A DNA stretch of 64,000 bases from Phytobacter ursingii (GTDB taxonomy: Bacteria; Pseudomonadota; Gammaproteobacteria; Enterobacterales; Enterobacteriaceae). The notes beneath the pieces are model-generated. The model searched no databases and was not told where the DNA came from. It worked only from the letters and a program-made list of their open reading frames with translations. The stretch lies in contig CABDWT010000016.1 of assembly GCA_901456055.1 (NCBI GenBank), forward strand, positions 496,001-560,000, in the 5' to 3' direction. Numbering within the stretch: the first letter of the stretch is position 1; the number at the start of each line of letters is the position of its first letter. Shown in pieces: positions 30,340-41,229 of the stretch. Made by a program: the position numbers and the translations under genes.

Positions 30340-31257
30340 ATGCACTCACCGTTTAAAAGGGCGTTTTTACACCCGCGTCACTGGGGCACATGGGCCGGGC
30401 TTGGCCTGCTCTGGTTGCTCGTTCAACTGCCTTATCCTCTTCTCTCTCACCTTGGGGAAACGCTCGGGAAACTCGCTCGTCCTTTTCTTAAGCGTCGCGA
30501 ACGTATTGCCCGCCGCAATCTGGAGCTTTGCTTCCCCAATATGGGCGACGAACTTCGCGAAGCGATGATTGAGAAAAACTTCATGTCGCTCGGCATGGCG
30601 CTGTTTGAAACGGGCATGGCCTGGTTCTGGCCTGATAGCCGTGTGCGCCGCTGGTTCGATGTTGAAGGCTACCAGAATCTTGTTGCCGCACAGGCGAGCC
30701 AACGCGGCGTGATGGTCGTCGGTGTCCATTTTATGTCGCTGGAGCTCGGCGGCCGCGTAATGGGTTTATGTCAGCCGATGATGGCGACATACCGTCAGCA
30801 TAACAGTGAATTGATGGAATGGGTGCAGACGCGAGGCCGCATGCGTTCCAATAAATCAATGATCGACAGACGTAATCTGAAAGGACTGGTGAGCGAGCTG
30901 AAAAAAGGCGAGGCCGTCTGGTTTGCCCCCGATCAGGATTACGGCAGTAAAGGCAGCACCTTTGCGCCATTTTTCTCTGTCGAGAATGCGGCAACCACTA
31001 ACGGCACTTATGTCTTATCCCGCCTTTCCGGGGCTTCAATGCTGACGGTTACCATGGTGCGTAAAGCGGATCGCTCAGGTTATTCACTGCATATCGGCAA
31101 GGCGATGACCGACTACCCGGCGAAAGATGAGCAAGAGGCCGCCAGTTATATCAATAAAGTCATTGAGCGTGAGATTTTGCGCGCGCCTGAACAGTATCTG
31201 TGGATCCATCGTCGCTTCAAAACGCGTCCGCCGGGAGAAGCATCGCTGTACCTGTAA
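30340..31257 (+). CDS. lpxP: lipid A palmitoleoyltransferase-type LpxP/LpxL acyltransferase
   Basis: 305-aa inner-membrane acyltransferase (LpxL/LpxP/LpxM family) adding a secondary acyl chain to Kdo2-lipid IVA. N-terminal membrane anchor (~18-36), catalytic H-x4-E with His130 and Glu135 in VGVHFMSLELGG, and the conserved APEQYLWIHRRFKTRP near the C terminus. Full-length similarity is higher to E. coli LpxP (cold-induced palmitoleoyltransferase) than to LpxL. In E. coli lpxP lies elsewhere, so this may be a relocated or second copy. A long leader of ~120 nt fits cold-type control, which is inference. Confidence 0.85.
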   Translation: MHSPFKRAFLHPRHWGTWAGLGLLWLLVQLPYPLLSHLGETLGKLARPFLKRRERIARRNLELCFPNMGDELREAMIEKNFMSLGMALFETGMAWFWPDSRVRRWFDVEGYQNLVAAQASQRGVMVVGVHFMSLELGGRVMGLCQPMMATYRQHNSELMEWVQTRGRMRSNKSMIDRRNLKGLVSELKKGEAVWFAPDQDYGSKGSTFAPFFSVENAATTNGTYVLSRLSGASMLTVTMVRKADRSGYSLHIGKAMTDYPAKDEQEAASYINKVIEREILRAPEQYLWIHRRFKTRPPGEASLYL

Positions 31258-31265
31258 TAATTATC

Positions 31266-31288
31266 CCGGTCGGCGCTCAGCCGACCGG
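31266..31288 (+). terminator. hairpin after lpxP
   Basis: CCGGTCGGC-GCTCA-GCCGACCGG perfect 9-bp stem, 8 nt after the lpxP stop, without a clear T run. A second hairpin GTCAGG/CCTGAC follows at 31313-31331. Confidence 0.55.
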
Positions 31289-31439
31289 ATACCAGCCTGC
31301 AAGAAAGGCACCGTCAGGTTTTTCTCCTGACGATAGGCCAAATCAAGCCGTGTCCACGACCTGTAGACCTGTCGACGTTGTTTACGCGGCAGTGCAATGC
31401 ACCTTCACCAGACGTCAGCGATTTCGCCTCAGGGGCGTA

Positions 31440-31649
31440 TTAATCGAGCGCCGGGATCGCCAGCCCTTTAAGCTTGATGACGAAGTGATTTTCATGGCGG
31501 GTAATTTTCGCGCCGTCATCACAGTATTCGGTTGAGAGCTGAAAAAACGCGTCTGCGTCTACATCGAACGCCAGTTCGATTTCACTGTATTTCCCTGAGT
31601 TAAGCATCTGATAAACTTGCTTTAAGCTGTGTGCTTTGGCTATCGACAT
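31440..31649 (-). CDS. hypothetical 69-aa protein
   Basis: Small acidic soluble protein: an N-terminal helix (AHSLKQVYQMLNSGKY), an acidic beta-like middle (IELAFDVDADAFFQL) and a C-terminal strand region. GAGG ribosome site on the minus strand about 10 nt before ATG supports expression. No family recognised; no signal or membrane segment. Lies between the lpxP-like gene and zinT. Confidence 0.55.
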   Translation of the reverse strand: MSIAKAHSLKQVYQMLNSGKYSEIELAFDVDADAFFQLSTEYCDDGAKITRHENHFVIKLKGLAIPALD

Positions 31650-31785
31650 GATATAAAAACCTCAGAAATGATGGCGAAATGGTTAAAACTTGACCATTGG
31701 TTTATAGCAGGCAATGGCGAAATTTGCATCCGTGAAGCAGGGGGGAGCACGTAACGTTCACCGGGAAATTTTACATCTTGAATAA

Positions 31786-31800
31786 TGTTATATTATAACA
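31786..31800 (+). promoter_or_regulatory. Zur box of zinT
   Basis: TGTTATATTATAACA is a perfect palindromic Zur site 36 nt before the zinT start. It predicts repression by zinc-loaded Zur. Confidence 0.85.
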
Positions 31801-31836
31801 TAACATTATTTCTTTTCGTAAACCGAGGGACGGATT

Positions 31837-32487
31837 TTGGTCAGTCATTTTGCAAAAACAACGGTAGTTCTGGGAATTCTTTTAGTGAGTGCGAGCGCAT
31901 TTTCTCATGACCATCATTCGCACGGAAAGCCGCTAAGCGACATAGAGAAAAAAGCGGCGAACGGCGAATTTAACGACAACGATGTCAAGGACAGGAAGCT
32001 AACCGACTGGGACGGTATGTGGCAGTCTCTTTATCCTTACCTGCAAAACGGCGATCTGGACCCGGTATTGCGGGTAAAAGCAGAAAAAGAAAAGAGCAAA
32101 TCGTTCGATGAAATTAAAGCGTACTACCGAAAGGGATATGCCACCGATATTGATACGATCGGTATTGAAAAGGGTGTGATCGAATTCCACATCGGCGGCA
32201 AGGTCAGTTCCTGTAAATATGATTACGCCGGGCATAAAATTCTTACCTATACCTCCGGTAAGAAGGGGGTGCGATACCTGTTTGAATGTAAAGATGCCAG
32301 CAGTAAGGCGCCACGATATGTGCAATTCAGCGACCACATCATCGCCCCGCGTACCTCCGCACATTTCCATATCTTTATGGGGAATACCTCTCAGGAGGCG
32401 CTGCTGGCAGAGATGGACAACTGGCCAACCTATTATCCTTATCAGCTCAAAAAAGATCAGGTTGTTGATGAGATGCTTCACCACTAA
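31837..32487 (+). CDS. zinT: periplasmic zinc/cadmium-binding protein ZinT
   Basis: 216-aa ZinT (YodA), a periplasmic lipocalin-like metal chaperone induced by zinc starvation that helps ZnuA. Signal peptide ~1-23, then the His-rich metal loop [10 protein letters not shown], and the conserved [26 protein letters not shown] and [18 protein letters not shown] blocks. The start appears to be TTG at 31837 after GAGGGA; I see no in-frame ATG upstream giving a better N terminus. In E. coli K-12 zinT is at another locus. Confidence 0.92.
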   Translation: MVSHFAKTTVVLGILLVSASAFSHDHHSHGKPLSDIEKKAANGEFNDNDVKDRKLTDWDGMWQSLYPYLQNGDLDPVLRVKAEKEKSKSFDEIKAYYRKGYATDIDTIGIEKGVIEFHIGGKVSSCKYDYAGHKILTYTSGKKGVRYLFECKDASSKAPRYVQFSDHIIAPRTSAHFHIFMGNTSQEALLAEMDNWPTYYPYQLKKDQVVDEMLHH

Positions 32488-32499
32488 TTGAACATCTGC

Positions 32500-32520
32500 G
32501 CCCGCTTCGGCGGGCCTTTT
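32500..32520 (+). terminator. intrinsic terminator after zinT
   Basis: GCCCGC-TTCG-GCGGGC stem followed by CTTTT. Confidence 0.8.
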
Positions 32521-32603
32521 GCGCCTCCCTGCGCTTTAGTTTCGCTGCCAGCTCTTGTAGCATATGCCGCTCATCGGTTTTAACGGTATTTGCTGGAGGC
32601 AAT

Positions 32604-33242
32604 GTGTTTGCCGAATATGGTGTTATCAGTTTCTGGTCCTATTTCATCGGGGCGATTTTCATTATCTTAGTACCTGGCCCCAATACATTCTTTGTGCTTA
32701 AGACCAGCGTGGCAGGTGGGTTGAAAAATGGCTATGTCGCCGCGGCTGGCGTGTTTATCGGCGATGCGGTATTGATGTTCCTGGCCTATATGGGGGTGGC
32801 GACACTTATCAAAACAACGCCGATATTGTTCAATCTCGTCCGCTATCTTGGCGCGTTTTATCTGCTCTGGTTGGGTGTAAAAATGCTCTACAGTACGTTT
32901 TCTCGTAAGGGTAAAAGCGTGAATGAGCATGAGGAGCACAGGGGCGATATTTTCAAACGTTCGCTGGTATTGAGTCTTACCAATCCGAAAGCGATTCTCT
33001 TTTACGTGTCGTTTTTCGTGCAGTTTATCGACGTTCATTATACTAATACGGGAATGGCGTTCTTTATTCTGGCCAGTACGCTGGAATTAATAAGCGTCTG
33101 TTATTTCAGTTTCCTGATCATATCCGGATCCTATGTGACACAGTTTGTGAAAACGAAAAAACGTCTCGCAAAGCTCGGCAACTCTCTCATTGGTCTTATT
33201 TTTGTCGGTTTTGCCGCTCGACTGGCAACGCTGCAATCCTGA
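32604..33242 (+). CDS. leuE: leucine efflux protein LeuE (LysE/RhtB family)
   Basis: 212-aa inner-membrane exporter with about six transmembrane helices; same length as E. coli LeuE (YeaS), which exports leucine and some other hydrophobic amino acids. The LysE signature [17 protein letters not shown] is at about residues 23-39, and [18 protein letters not shown] follows at about 124-141. GTG start at 32604 with GGAGG 5 nt upstream. In E. coli it lies in another chromosomal region next to yeaR-yoaG. Confidence 0.88.
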   Translation: MFAEYGVISFWSYFIGAIFIILVPGPNTFFVLKTSVAGGLKNGYVAAAGVFIGDAVLMFLAYMGVATLIKTTPILFNLVRYLGAFYLLWLGVKMLYSTFSRKGKSVNEHEEHRGDIFKRSLVLSLTNPKAILFYVSFFVQFIDVHYTNTGMAFFILASTLELISVCYFSFLIISGSYVTQFVKTKKRLAKLGNSLIGLIFVGFAARLATLQS

Positions 33243-33369
33243 ATAGCGCTGAGGCCTGTGTTTAACGGGCCTTATCGCAACGTTTAGTCGCTACAGTTAG
33301 CCTGCAATATCCAGACAGACTCCCGCTCCTTTTTAGTTCAAGCCCACTTTTTCTGATTCGACGACAAGG

Positions 33370-33462
33370 TTAATAATCGTCATCGGTATCTTTTAATCGA
33401 GAGCGGATAACGAGGACAGAGAGGATAATGACAACGGCAAGAATGCCCAGAAACCAACGCAT
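33370..33462 (-). CDS. 30-aa single-helix membrane protein
   Basis: Short ORF reading M-R-W-F-L-G-I-L-A-V-V-I-I-L-S-V-L-V-I-R, one transmembrane helix followed by a charged tail RSRLKDTDDDY. The composition is that of a genuine small membrane protein, but the ribosome site is weak and no homologue is recognised. Antisense to the leuE downstream region. Confidence 0.4.
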   Translation of the reverse strand: MRWFLGILAVVIILSVLVIRSRLKDTDDDY

Positions 33463-33594
33463 AATGACGGCCACTTAGAGACACTGTTAATACATTTTAC
33501 CACTATAAGACCTGTACAATGCATTCATTTCGCGTATGAAATACAGGCATAACAGTGTCGTTTACCTGAACATAACTCTTATGCGGTGTGTGTG

Positions 33595-34224
33595 ATGAAA
33601 ATTTATCTGGTCCGGCATGGTGAAACCGTCTGGAATGTTGAAAAGAGAATTCAGGGGCATCTGGACAGCCCGGTTACCGGGCAAGGCACCAGACAGATCG
33701 CGGCACTGTGTCGGGATCTGACAGACAAAGCTATTGACCTTGTCGTTGCTTCGCCTTTGGGCAGATCGGTAACCGCTGCCGGGCAAATCGCGTCCTGGCT
33801 CGATAGCCCGCTTCAACTCGATCCTGCCTTTGTTGAACGTCATTTCGGCGATTTAGAAGGGAAACGAATTGACGAATTAACAGAAAAAGAGCGCACGCAC
33901 GCTGCGATGGTTCTTTCCGGCACTCCGGGTATCAGGCCGCAAAATGGAGAGTCGCCAGAGGAGGCTACCCGAAGAGTCCTGACCGCACTGTCCGGTTTGT
34001 CGGTTTTCGAGGGCAATGTGTGCGTCGTTTCCCACGGGCACGTTATCCAGTCGGTTATCAATACGCTGATTGATAATAATCCCGAAAATTTTGACCGATA
34101 TGCGCATTTGAATGGCGCGTATTCTATTCTCGCCTGTACGGAAAAAGGGCTCGCGGTAGAAAAATGGGGAATGTCGACCCATCTCTTTTCCCGACGGACG
34201 CCACCTGGGTTCGATTCGCTGTAG
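33595..34224 (+). CDS. histidine phosphatase family protein
   Basis: 209-aa phosphoglycerate-mutase-like phosphatase: VRHGETVWN with the phospho-acceptor His8, an Arg in the ASPLGRSVTAA block, acid Glu in FVERHFGDLEG, and the second His in VVSHGHVIQS. Resembles GpmB/CobC-like small-molecule phosphatases; substrate unknown. The frame is open from GTG at 33586, but the ATG at 33595 gives the family N terminus. Accessory gene just upstream of the suf operon. Confidence 0.85.
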   Translation: MKIYLVRHGETVWNVEKRIQGHLDSPVTGQGTRQIAALCRDLTDKAIDLVVASPLGRSVTAAGQIASWLDSPLQLDPAFVERHFGDLEGKRIDELTEKERTHAAMVLSGTPGIRPQNGESPEEATRRVLTALSGLSVFEGNVCVVSHGHVIQSVINTLIDNNPENFDRYAHLNGAYSILACTEKGLAVEKWGMSTHLFSRRTPPGFDSL

Positions 34225-34578
34225 ACCGTGTGTTACGTATCTTCTTGATATTTCGTTTTGTGATGAAGTTAACTTTTTGATATCAGGAAAAATTTTCGGA
34301 ATGCCTCTTTTTGCTCCCTATCTCAAAAATAGGTATTACCTATACATCTTTTCCTGACGCAGGCGCGCCATACTCGCTGGCGAAAATAGCTATTATTTAT
34401 CAAATCATTAAACAATCTTTCACTTCTCTGTAAAGCCTTCGCATAGAGTCTATGCTTATACCATGTGCTTAAAAAACGGGCAGGACACGAATAACCCTTC
34501 GGAATAGAGGTTGAAGTGATAATCATTATCACTAACATAGTGTTATGTCTTTCAGGATTTATGACGTGAGGTAGACCT
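34225..34578. other. suf operon control region
   Basis: 354 nt with no gene. AT-rich in its middle (34230-34440), as needed for IHF and OxyR sites known from E. coli sufA, which I could not place exactly. The Fur box at 34516-34532 is the clear element. Confidence 0.55.
34516..34532 (+). promoter_or_regulatory. Fur box of sufA
   Basis: GTGATAATCATTATCAC, a perfect palindrome matching the Fur consensus, 46 nt before the sufA start. Iron-loaded Fur represses the suf operon in E. coli. Confidence 0.85.
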
Positions 34579-34947
34579 ATGGAATCGCAATCAGAGACGT
34601 TCGACCCGGCTGACTTTGCCTGGCGCGGGCTAACGATGACGCCTGCCGCTGCAGAACACATTCGCGCATTAACCCGTAAGCAACCCGACCTGTTGGGGGT
34701 CCGGCTGGGGATTAAACAAACCGGCTGTGCAGGTTTTGGCTATGTGCTGGATACCGTCACGCAACCGGATAAAGACGACCTGCTTTTTGAAAATGATGGC
34801 GCAAGATTGTACGTGCCGCTCGGCGCGATGCCATTTATTGATGGCACCGAAGTGGACTATGTGCGCGAAGGATTAAACCAGTTATTCAAATTTCATAACC
34901 CGAAAGCCCAGAACGAATGTGGCTGTGGCGAAAGCTTTGGGGTATAG
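34579..34947 (+). CDS. sufA: Fe-S cluster assembly carrier SufA
   Basis: 122-aa A-type carrier passing Fe-S clusters from SufBC2D to apo-proteins. The three cluster Cys are Cys50 (KQTGCAG), Cys114 and Cys116 (NECGCG). First gene of sufABCDSE, the stress-specific Fe-S pathway; sufB begins 8 nt after its stop. Confidence 0.97.
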   Translation: MESQSETFDPADFAWRGLTMTPAAAEHIRALTRKQPDLLGVRLGIKQTGCAGFGYVLDTVTQPDKDDLLFENDGARLYVPLGAMPFIDGTEVDYVREGLNQLFKFHNPKAQNECGCGESFGV

Positions 34948-34955
34948 GCGGTACT

Positions 34956-36440
34956 ATGTCTCGTAATACTGAAGCAACAGACGATGTCAAAACCTGGACC
35001 GGAAACCTCAACTATAAAGAGGGCTTTTTTACCCGGTTAACCACTGACGAACTGGCGAAAGGCATTAATGAAGATGTCGTGCGCGCGATTTCCGCTAAAC
35101 GTAACGAGCCGGAATGGATGCTGGAATTTCGTCTGAGCGCGTTTCGCGCCTGGCTTGAGATGGAAGAGCCTCACTGGCTGAAAGCCCATTATGCGAAACT
35201 CGATTATCAGGACTATAGCTATTACTCCGCGCCATCCTGCGGTAGCTGTGATGATACTTGTGCCTCGCAGCCGGGGGCGGTACAGCAAACCGGCGCGAAT
35301 GCGTTTCTGACTGATGAAGTGGAAGCGGCGTTCAATCAACTTGGCGTGCCGGTCCGTGAAGGGCGTGAAGTGGCGGTCGACGCCATTTTTGACTCCGTAT
35401 CTGTAGCCACCACCTACCGGGAAAAACTTTCCGAACAGGGGATTATTTTTTGCTCGTTTGGCGAGGCCATTCACGACCATCCGGAACTGGTGAAAAAATA
35501 CCTGGGTACCGTCGTGCCCTCCAACGACAACTTCTTTGCGGCGTTGAATGCGGCTGTCGCCTCTGACGGTACGTTTATCTACATCCCGAAAGGGGTGCGT
35601 TGCCCGATGGAGTTGTCGACCTATTTTCGCATTAATGCCGAAAAAACCGGGCAATTCGAACGCACCATTCTGATAGCGGATGAAGGCAGCTACGTTAGCT
35701 ATATCGAAGGTTGCTCCGCGCCAGTACGCGACAGTTACCAGCTTCATGCTGCCGTGGTGGAAGTCATCATCCATAAAGATGCAGAAGTAAAATACTCTAC
35801 CGTGCAGAACTGGTTCCCCGGTGATAACAATACCGGCGGGATCCTCAACTTCGTGACCAAGCGTGCGCTGTGCGAAGGCGAGAACAGTAAAATGTCCTGG
35901 ACGCAGTCGGAGACCGGTTCAGCCATCACCTGGAAATACCCCAGTTGTATCCTGCGCGGCGATAACTCCATCGGTGAGTTCTTCTCAGTGGCACTGACCA
36001 GTGGGCATCAGCAGGCAGATACCGGCACCAAAATGATTCACATCGGCAAAAACACCAGGTCGACCATTATCTCGAAAGGGATCTCTGCCGGGCACAGCCA
36101 GAACAGCTATCGCGGCCTGGTGAAAATCATGCCGAGCGCCACCAACGCCCGTAATTTCACCCAGTGTGACTCCATGCTGATTGGCCCGGATTGTGGGGCG
36201 CATACCTTCCCCTATGTGGAGTGCCGCAATAACAGCGCGCAACTGGAGCATGAAGCCACGACTTCACGCATTGGGGAGGACCAACTGTTCTACTGCCTGC
36301 AACGCGGTATCAGCGAAGATGACGCCATTTCAATGATCGTTAATGGATTCTGTAAAGACGTGTTCTCCGAGTTGCCGCTGGAGTTTGCCGTTGAAGCACA
36401 AAAATTACTGGCTATTAGTCTCGAACACAGCGTCGGTTAA
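34956..36440 (+). CDS. sufB: Fe-S cluster scaffold SufB
   Basis: 494-aa scaffold subunit of the SufBC2D complex, one residue shorter than in E. coli. The N-terminal CGSCDDTC Cys cluster and the C-terminal beta-helix region with [26 protein letters not shown] are present. The frame extends upstream inside sufA; the ATG at 34956 gives the conserved [14 protein letters not shown] start. Confidence 0.97.
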   Translation: MSRNTEATDDVKTWTGNLNYKEGFFTRLTTDELAKGINEDVVRAISAKRNEPEWMLEFRLSAFRAWLEMEEPHWLKAHYAKLDYQDYSYYSAPSCGSCDDTCASQPGAVQQTGANAFLTDEVEAAFNQLGVPVREGREVAVDAIFDSVSVATTYREKLSEQGIIFCSFGEAIHDHPELVKKYLGTVVPSNDNFFAALNAAVASDGTFIYIPKGVRCPMELSTYFRINAEKTGQFERTILIADEGSYVSYIEGCSAPVRDSYQLHAAVVEVIIHKDAEVKYSTVQNWFPGDNNTGGILNFVTKRALCEGENSKMSWTQSETGSAITWKYPSCILRGDNSIGEFFSVALTSGHQQADTGTKMIHIGKNTRSTIISKGISAGHSQNSYRGLVKIMPSATNARNFTQCDSMLIGPDCGAHTFPYVECRNNSAQLEHEATTSRIGEDQLFYCLQRGISEDDAISMIVNGFCKDVFSELPLEFAVEAQKLLAISLEHSVG

Positions 36441-36456
36441 GAATGAAGGAATCAAC

Positions 36457-37203
36457 ATGTTACGTATTAAAGACCTGCAGGTAAGCGTTGAAGATAAAGA
36501 GATTCTGCGTGGCCTGAGCCTGGATGTGCGGCCGGGGGAAGTGCACGCGATTATGGGGCCCAACGGCTCCGGTAAAAGTACGCTATCTGCAACGCTGGCA
36601 GGACGTGAAGATTATGAAGTCACTGGCGGTAGCGTCGAGTACAAAGGTAAAGATTTGCTGGAACTTTCTCCGGAAGACAGAGCCGGGGAAGGGGTGTTTA
36701 TGGCCTTCCAGTATCCGGTAGAAATTCCCGGGGTCAGTAATCAATTTTTCCTGCAAACAGCACTCAACGCCGTGCGCAAATACCGCGAGCAGGACGAACT
36801 GGACCGCTTTGATTTTCAGGACCTGATGGAAGACAAAATCAAGCTACTGAAGATGCCGGAAGATCTGCTGACCCGCTCGGTTAACGTGGGTTTCTCCGGT
36901 GGCGAGAAGAAGCGCAACGACATCCTGCAAATGGCCGTGCTGGAACCTGATTTATGTATCCTGGATGAAACTGACTCGGGGCTTGATATTGACGCGCTCA
37001 AAATCGTTGCCGATGGCGTCAACGCGCTGCGTGATGATAAGCGTTCTTTCATCATTGTGACGCACTATCAGCGGATCCTGGATTACATCAAACCGGACTA
37101 TGTCCACGTACTGTATCAGGGGCGCATTGTGAAATCCGGTGATTTCACGCTGGTTAAGCAACTGGAGGAGCAAGGTTATGGCTGGCTTACAGAACAGCAG
37201 TAA
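36457..37203 (+). CDS. sufC: SufBCD ATPase SufC
   Basis: 248-aa ABC-type ATPase powering conformational change of SufBC2D. Walker A GPNGSGKST, signature FSGGEKKRNDI, Walker B LCILDETDSGLD. Its 3' end overlaps the sufD start by 26 nt. Confidence 0.97.
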   Translation: MLRIKDLQVSVEDKEILRGLSLDVRPGEVHAIMGPNGSGKSTLSATLAGREDYEVTGGSVEYKGKDLLELSPEDRAGEGVFMAFQYPVEIPGVSNQFFLQTALNAVRKYREQDELDRFDFQDLMEDKIKLLKMPEDLLTRSVNVGFSGGEKKRNDILQMAVLEPDLCILDETDSGLDIDALKIVADGVNALRDDKRSFIIVTHYQRILDYIKPDYVHVLYQGRIVKSGDFTLVKQLEEQGYGWLTEQQ

Positions 37204-38449
37204 CGCGCTGCAACAGTGGCATCATCTGTTTGAACAACAAGGCGGGGCACGCTCAGAGCAGGCGCAGCAGCATCTGCAACAAATGCTGCGTTTAGGTCTG
37301 CCGACGCGTAAGCACGAAAACTGGAAATACACGCCGCTCGATGGTTTGTTAAATAGCCAGTTTGTGACCACGGCGGGCGCATTGAGCGCACAAGAGTGCG
37401 ATGCGCTCGCATTGCCGGTCGATGCGCTACGCCTGGTATTTGTGGATGGCTACTACAATGCGTCGCTCAGCGACGATATTGCCGGTTCTGGTTTCACCGT
37501 GACCATTAACGACGACCGGCAGTCTTTGCAGGCCCCGGTACAGCCGGAGGTGTTTTTACACTTAACCGAAAGCCTGGCGCAAAGCATTACTCACATCAGC
37601 GTCGGACGTAATCAGCGGGCGACCAAACCGCTGCTGCTGATGCATATCACCCAGGGGCTGGCCGGAGCCGGGATGAACACGGCTCATTATCGCCACCACA
37701 TCTCGCTGGCCGAAGGGGCCGAAGCGACCCTTTACGAACACTATGTCAGCCTGAATGCCCATCGCCATTTCACCGGCGCGCGGCTGACCATGGACGTGGC
37801 GGCGAACGCCCGGTTGCATCATGTCAAACTGGCGTTTGAAAACCCGGAAAGTTACCACTTCGCCCACAATGACATACGCCTTGGCGCAGATGCCGCAGCG
37901 TACAGCCATAGCTTCCTGCTGGGCGGTGCCGTGTTGCGCCACAATACCAGTACTCAACTCAACGGTGAAAATACCACCCTACGTATGAACAGCCTGGTGA
38001 TGCCAGTGAAATCAGAAGTGTGCGATACCCGCACCTGGCTTGAGCACAATAAAGGCTACTGCAACAGTCGGCAGTTGCACAAAACGATCGTGAGTGATAA
38101 AGGCCGTGCGGTATTCAATGGTCTGATCAATGTTGCGCAACACGCCATCAAAACTGACGGACAGATGACCAACAATAATTTGTTGCTGGGACGACTGGCG
38201 GAAGTGGATACCAAACCGCAACTGGAAATCTATGCTGATGACGTGAAATGTAGCCACGGCGCAACGGTTGGACGTATTGACGACGAACAATTGTTTTACC
38301 TGCGTTCGCGTGGCATTGACCAGCAGGCGGCGCAAAAGATGATCATTTACGCGTTCGCCGCTGAGCTCACCGAAGCGATCAGCGACGAAGCGCTCAGGCA
38401 GCAGGTGATGGCGCGCATTGGCCAACGCCTTGCAGGAGGCTTAGCATGA
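37178..38449 (+). CDS. sufD: Fe-S assembly protein SufD
   Basis: 423-aa partner of SufB, needed for iron acquisition during cluster assembly. The ATG at 37178 ([18 protein letters not shown]) lies inside the sufC end and gives the E. coli length. C-terminal [19 protein letters not shown] block is conserved. Its stop overlaps the sufS start (ATGA). Confidence 0.97.
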   Translation: MAGLQNSSNALQQWHHLFEQQGGARSEQAQQHLQQMLRLGLPTRKHENWKYTPLDGLLNSQFVTTAGALSAQECDALALPVDALRLVFVDGYYNASLSDDIAGSGFTVTINDDRQSLQAPVQPEVFLHLTESLAQSITHISVGRNQRATKPLLLMHITQGLAGAGMNTAHYRHHISLAEGAEATLYEHYVSLNAHRHFTGARLTMDVAANARLHHVKLAFENPESYHFAHNDIRLGADAAAYSHSFLLGGAVLRHNTSTQLNGENTTLRMNSLVMPVKSEVCDTRTWLEHNKGYCNSRQLHKTIVSDKGRAVFNGLINVAQHAIKTDGQMTNNNLLLGRLAEVDTKPQLEIYADDVKCSHGATVGRIDDEQLFYLRSRGIDQQAAQKMIIYAFAAELTEAISDEALRQQVMARIGQRLAGGLA

Positions 38450-39666
38450 GTTTTTCCGTTCACAGCGTACGCGCCGATTTCCCGATACTGACGCGTGAAG
38501 TTAACGGGGTACCGCTGGCGTATCTGGACAGCGCCGCCAGCGCGCAAAAACCCAACCAGGTTATTGATGCCGAGGCGGAGTTTTTTCGCCACGGCTATGC
38601 GGCGGTGCACCGGGGGATCCATACCCTGAGTGCCGAAGCCACGCAGCGCATGGAACTGGTTCGTACGCAGGTCGCCGGTTTTCTGAACGCCCGGTTACCG
38701 GAAGAACTGGTTTTCGTGCGCGGCACCACCGAAGGCATCAATCTGGTGGCCAATAGTTGGGGCGCCAGTCAGGTGCATGCCGGTGACAACATCATCATCA
38801 GCGCCATGGAACATCACGCGAATATCGTGCCCTGGCAGATGCTGTGTGAGCGCGTTGGCGCTGAGTTGCGGGTCATACCGATTAATATCGACGGGACATT
38901 ACAGCTTGAGGCGCTGCCTGGGTTGTTTGATGCGCGCACGCGCTTACTGGCAATTACTCACGTTTCCAATGTGCTGGGAACGGAAAATCCGGTAGCGGAC
39001 ATTATTAACCTGGCACATCAACATGGCGCGAAAGTGCTTATTGATGGCGCGCAGGCCATCATGCATCACCCGGTCGATGTACAGGCGCTGGATTGCGATT
39101 TCTATGTCTTCTCCGGTCATAAGCTCTATGGGCCGACGGGGATTGGCGTACTGTATGTAAAAGAGGACATCCTGCAGGCTATGCCGCCGTGGGAAGGTGG
39201 GGGTTCTATGATTGCCACCGTGAGCCTCACCGAAGGGACCACTTATGCCAAAGCGCCGTGGCGTTTCGAAGCGGGTACGCCGAATACCGGAGGGATTATC
39301 GGGCTGGGTGCGGCTATCGAGTATGTGAGCGGGCTTGGGCTGGATGCGATTGCGCAGTATGAGCAGACGCTAATGCGTTATGCCCTTACTGCGCTGGCGG
39401 ATGTGCCTGATTTAACGCTCTATGGCCCTCAGGAGCGTTTGGGGGTGATTGCCTTTAATTTGGGTAAACATCATGCCTACGATGTGGGCAGCTTCCTCGA
39501 TAATTATGGTGTGGCCGTGCGAACAGGGCATCATTGCGCCATGCCATTGATGGCGTTTTATCATGTTCCGGCAATGTGTCGTGCGTCACTGGTAATGTAT
39601 AACACGGAAGAAGAGGTGGATCGTCTGGTGGCTGGCCTGAAACGTATTCATCAGTTGCTGGGCTAA
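38446..39666 (+). CDS. sufS: cysteine desulfurase SufS
   Basis: 406-aa class II PLP-dependent cysteine desulfurase supplying sulfur for the Suf pathway. PLP-binding Lys in [11 protein letters not shown], and the persulfide Cys364 in [10 protein letters not shown]. Works with SufE, encoded 13 nt downstream. Confidence 0.97.
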   Translation: MSFSVHSVRADFPILTREVNGVPLAYLDSAASAQKPNQVIDAEAEFFRHGYAAVHRGIHTLSAEATQRMELVRTQVAGFLNARLPEELVFVRGTTEGINLVANSWGASQVHAGDNIIISAMEHHANIVPWQMLCERVGAELRVIPINIDGTLQLEALPGLFDARTRLLAITHVSNVLGTENPVADIINLAHQHGAKVLIDGAQAIMHHPVDVQALDCDFYVFSGHKLYGPTGIGVLYVKEDILQAMPPWEGGGSMIATVSLTEGTTYAKAPWRFEAGTPNTGGIIGLGAAIEYVSGLGLDAIAQYEQTLMRYALTALADVPDLTLYGPQERLGVIAFNLGKHHAYDVGSFLDNYGVAVRTGHHCAMPLMAFYHVPAMCRASLVMYNTEEEVDRLVAGLKRIHQLLG

Positions 39667-39679
39667 CAGAGAGGCAAAC

Positions 39680-40096
39680 ATGGCCGTTTTACCCGACAGA
39701 GACAAACTGCTGCGCAATTTTGGGCGCTGCGCCAACTGGGAAGAGAAGTATCTGTACATCATTGAGCTGGGACAGCGGTTGCCAGCGCTTAGCGACGAGG
39801 CGCACAGTCCGGAAAACCTTATTCAGGGCTGCCAGAGCCAGGTCTGGATTGTGATGCGCCGTAATGATGAAGGCATGATAGAACTGGCTGGCGACAGCGA
39901 TGCTGCCATCGTTAAGGGGCTTATTGCTATCGTGTTCATTCTTTATCAACAAATGACTGCTCAGGACATCGTGGCGTTCGATGTGCGCCCGTGGTTTGAG
40001 AAGATGTCTTTGACTCAGCACCTTACGCCTTCCCGTTCTCAGGGGCTGGAAGCAATGATTCGTGCAATCCGTTCCAAAGCCGCCAACATTAGCTAA
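39680..40096 (+). CDS. sufE: sulfur acceptor SufE
   Basis: 138-aa protein accepting persulfide from SufS at Cys51 ([10 protein letters not shown]) and passing it to SufB. Last gene of the suf operon; a 95-nt spacer separates it from ldtE. Confidence 0.97.
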   Translation: MAVLPDRDKLLRNFGRCANWEEKYLYIIELGQRLPALSDEAHSPENLIQGCQSQVWIVMRRNDEGMIELAGDSDAAIVKGLIAIVFILYQQMTAQDIVAFDVRPWFEKMSLTQHLTPSRSQGLEAMIRAIRSKAANIS

Positions 40097-40191
40097 ACTA
40101 AATAGACAGCTTTCATCCTGTTACGCGAGGTGCATGCGCGCCTCGTTGGTTTTTCAGCTTTCGGCCTTTGCCGTGATACAGGACATTCAGT

Positions 40192-41208
40192 ATGAAACGC
40201 GCGTCTACTATAACACTGTCTCTTATTGGCGCTTTTAGCGCTATCCAGATGGCCTGGGCTGTGGATTATCCGCTCCCGCCGGCCGGAAGTCGTCTTATCG
40301 GTCAAAACCAGACCTATACCGTTCAGGAGAGCGATAAAAACCTGCAAGCCATTGCGCGGCATTTTGACACCGCGGCAATGCTGATTATTGAAGCCAACAA
40401 TACTATTGCTCCGGTACCCAGAGCGGGTACGGTCGTGACCATTCCGTCACAGATGCTGCTGCCGGATACGCCACGGGACGGGATTGTCGTTAATCTGGCC
40501 GAATTGCGGCTCTACTATTATCCCCCAGGTAAAGGCATCGTTCAGGTCTTCCCGCTGGGGATTGGGCAACAGGGTCTTGAAACACCGGTAACAACCACCC
40601 GTATTAGCCAGAAGATCCCCAATCCGACCTGGACGCCCACCGCAGGCATCCGTGCGCGTTCTCTGGCGCAAGGTATTGAATTGCCTCCTGTGGTACCCGC
40701 AGGGCCAAATAACCCTCTGGGACGCTATGCGCTGCGTTTGGGGATAGGAAACGGCGAATACCTCATACATGGTACCAGCGCGCCTGACAGCGTAGGGCTG
40801 CGCGTGAGCTCAGGGTGTATGCGGATGAATGCGGCAGACATTCAGGCGCTCTTCTCGCAGGTCAATACCGGTACACGGGTAACCATCCTTAACGAGCCAG
40901 TAAAATATTCTGTGGAGCCGGACGGACGCCACTATATCGAGGTACACAGGCCGTTATCACAAAACGTCGGCGAGGACACCCAGCGGCTGCCCATCGCGTT
41001 CTCAATGAACCTGGCGAGTACCATTGAGCAAGGCGGTGGCGACAGGGCGCTGATTGACAAGGCATTATACCGTCGTGCGGGTTATCCGGTGGCAATACCG
41101 GCCAACCAGAGCGGAAAGGTTGCAACACAGAGCGTGCTGTCAGTGCAGAATCGCGGCGCTGATACAGAAGTGAATACTGAGGAGGGCGGGAAGATCGTTA
41201 CGCAATAG
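40192..41208 (+). CDS. ldtE: L,D-transpeptidase LdtE
   Basis: 338-aa periplasmic YkuD-family enzyme forming meso-DAP3-DAP3 crosslinks in peptidoglycan. Signal peptide (1-23, cleaved after AWA), LysM-like segment (~41-85, [18 protein letters not shown]), YkuD domain with His193 (LIHGTSA) and catalytic Cys209 (SSGCMRM). Four residues longer than E. coli LdtE at the C-terminal tail. Convergent with lpp. Confidence 0.95.
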   Translation: MKRASTITLSLIGAFSAIQMAWAVDYPLPPAGSRLIGQNQTYTVQESDKNLQAIARHFDTAAMLIIEANNTIAPVPRAGTVVTIPSQMLLPDTPRDGIVVNLAELRLYYYPPGKGIVQVFPLGIGQQGLETPVTTTRISQKIPNPTWTPTAGIRARSLAQGIELPPVVPAGPNNPLGRYALRLGIGNGEYLIHGTSAPDSVGLRVSSGCMRMNAADIQALFSQVNTGTRVTILNEPVKYSVEPDGRHYIEVHRPLSQNVGEDTQRLPIAFSMNLASTIEQGGGDRALIDKALYRRAGYPVAIPANQSGKVATQSVLSVQNRGADTEVNTEEGGKIVTQ

Positions 41209-41229
41209 TCAGGGAAGGTAAATCACAGA

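Noticed and set aside
35037-35774. 245-codon minus-strand ORF inside sufB
   Set aside because: Antisense shadow; sufB is intact.
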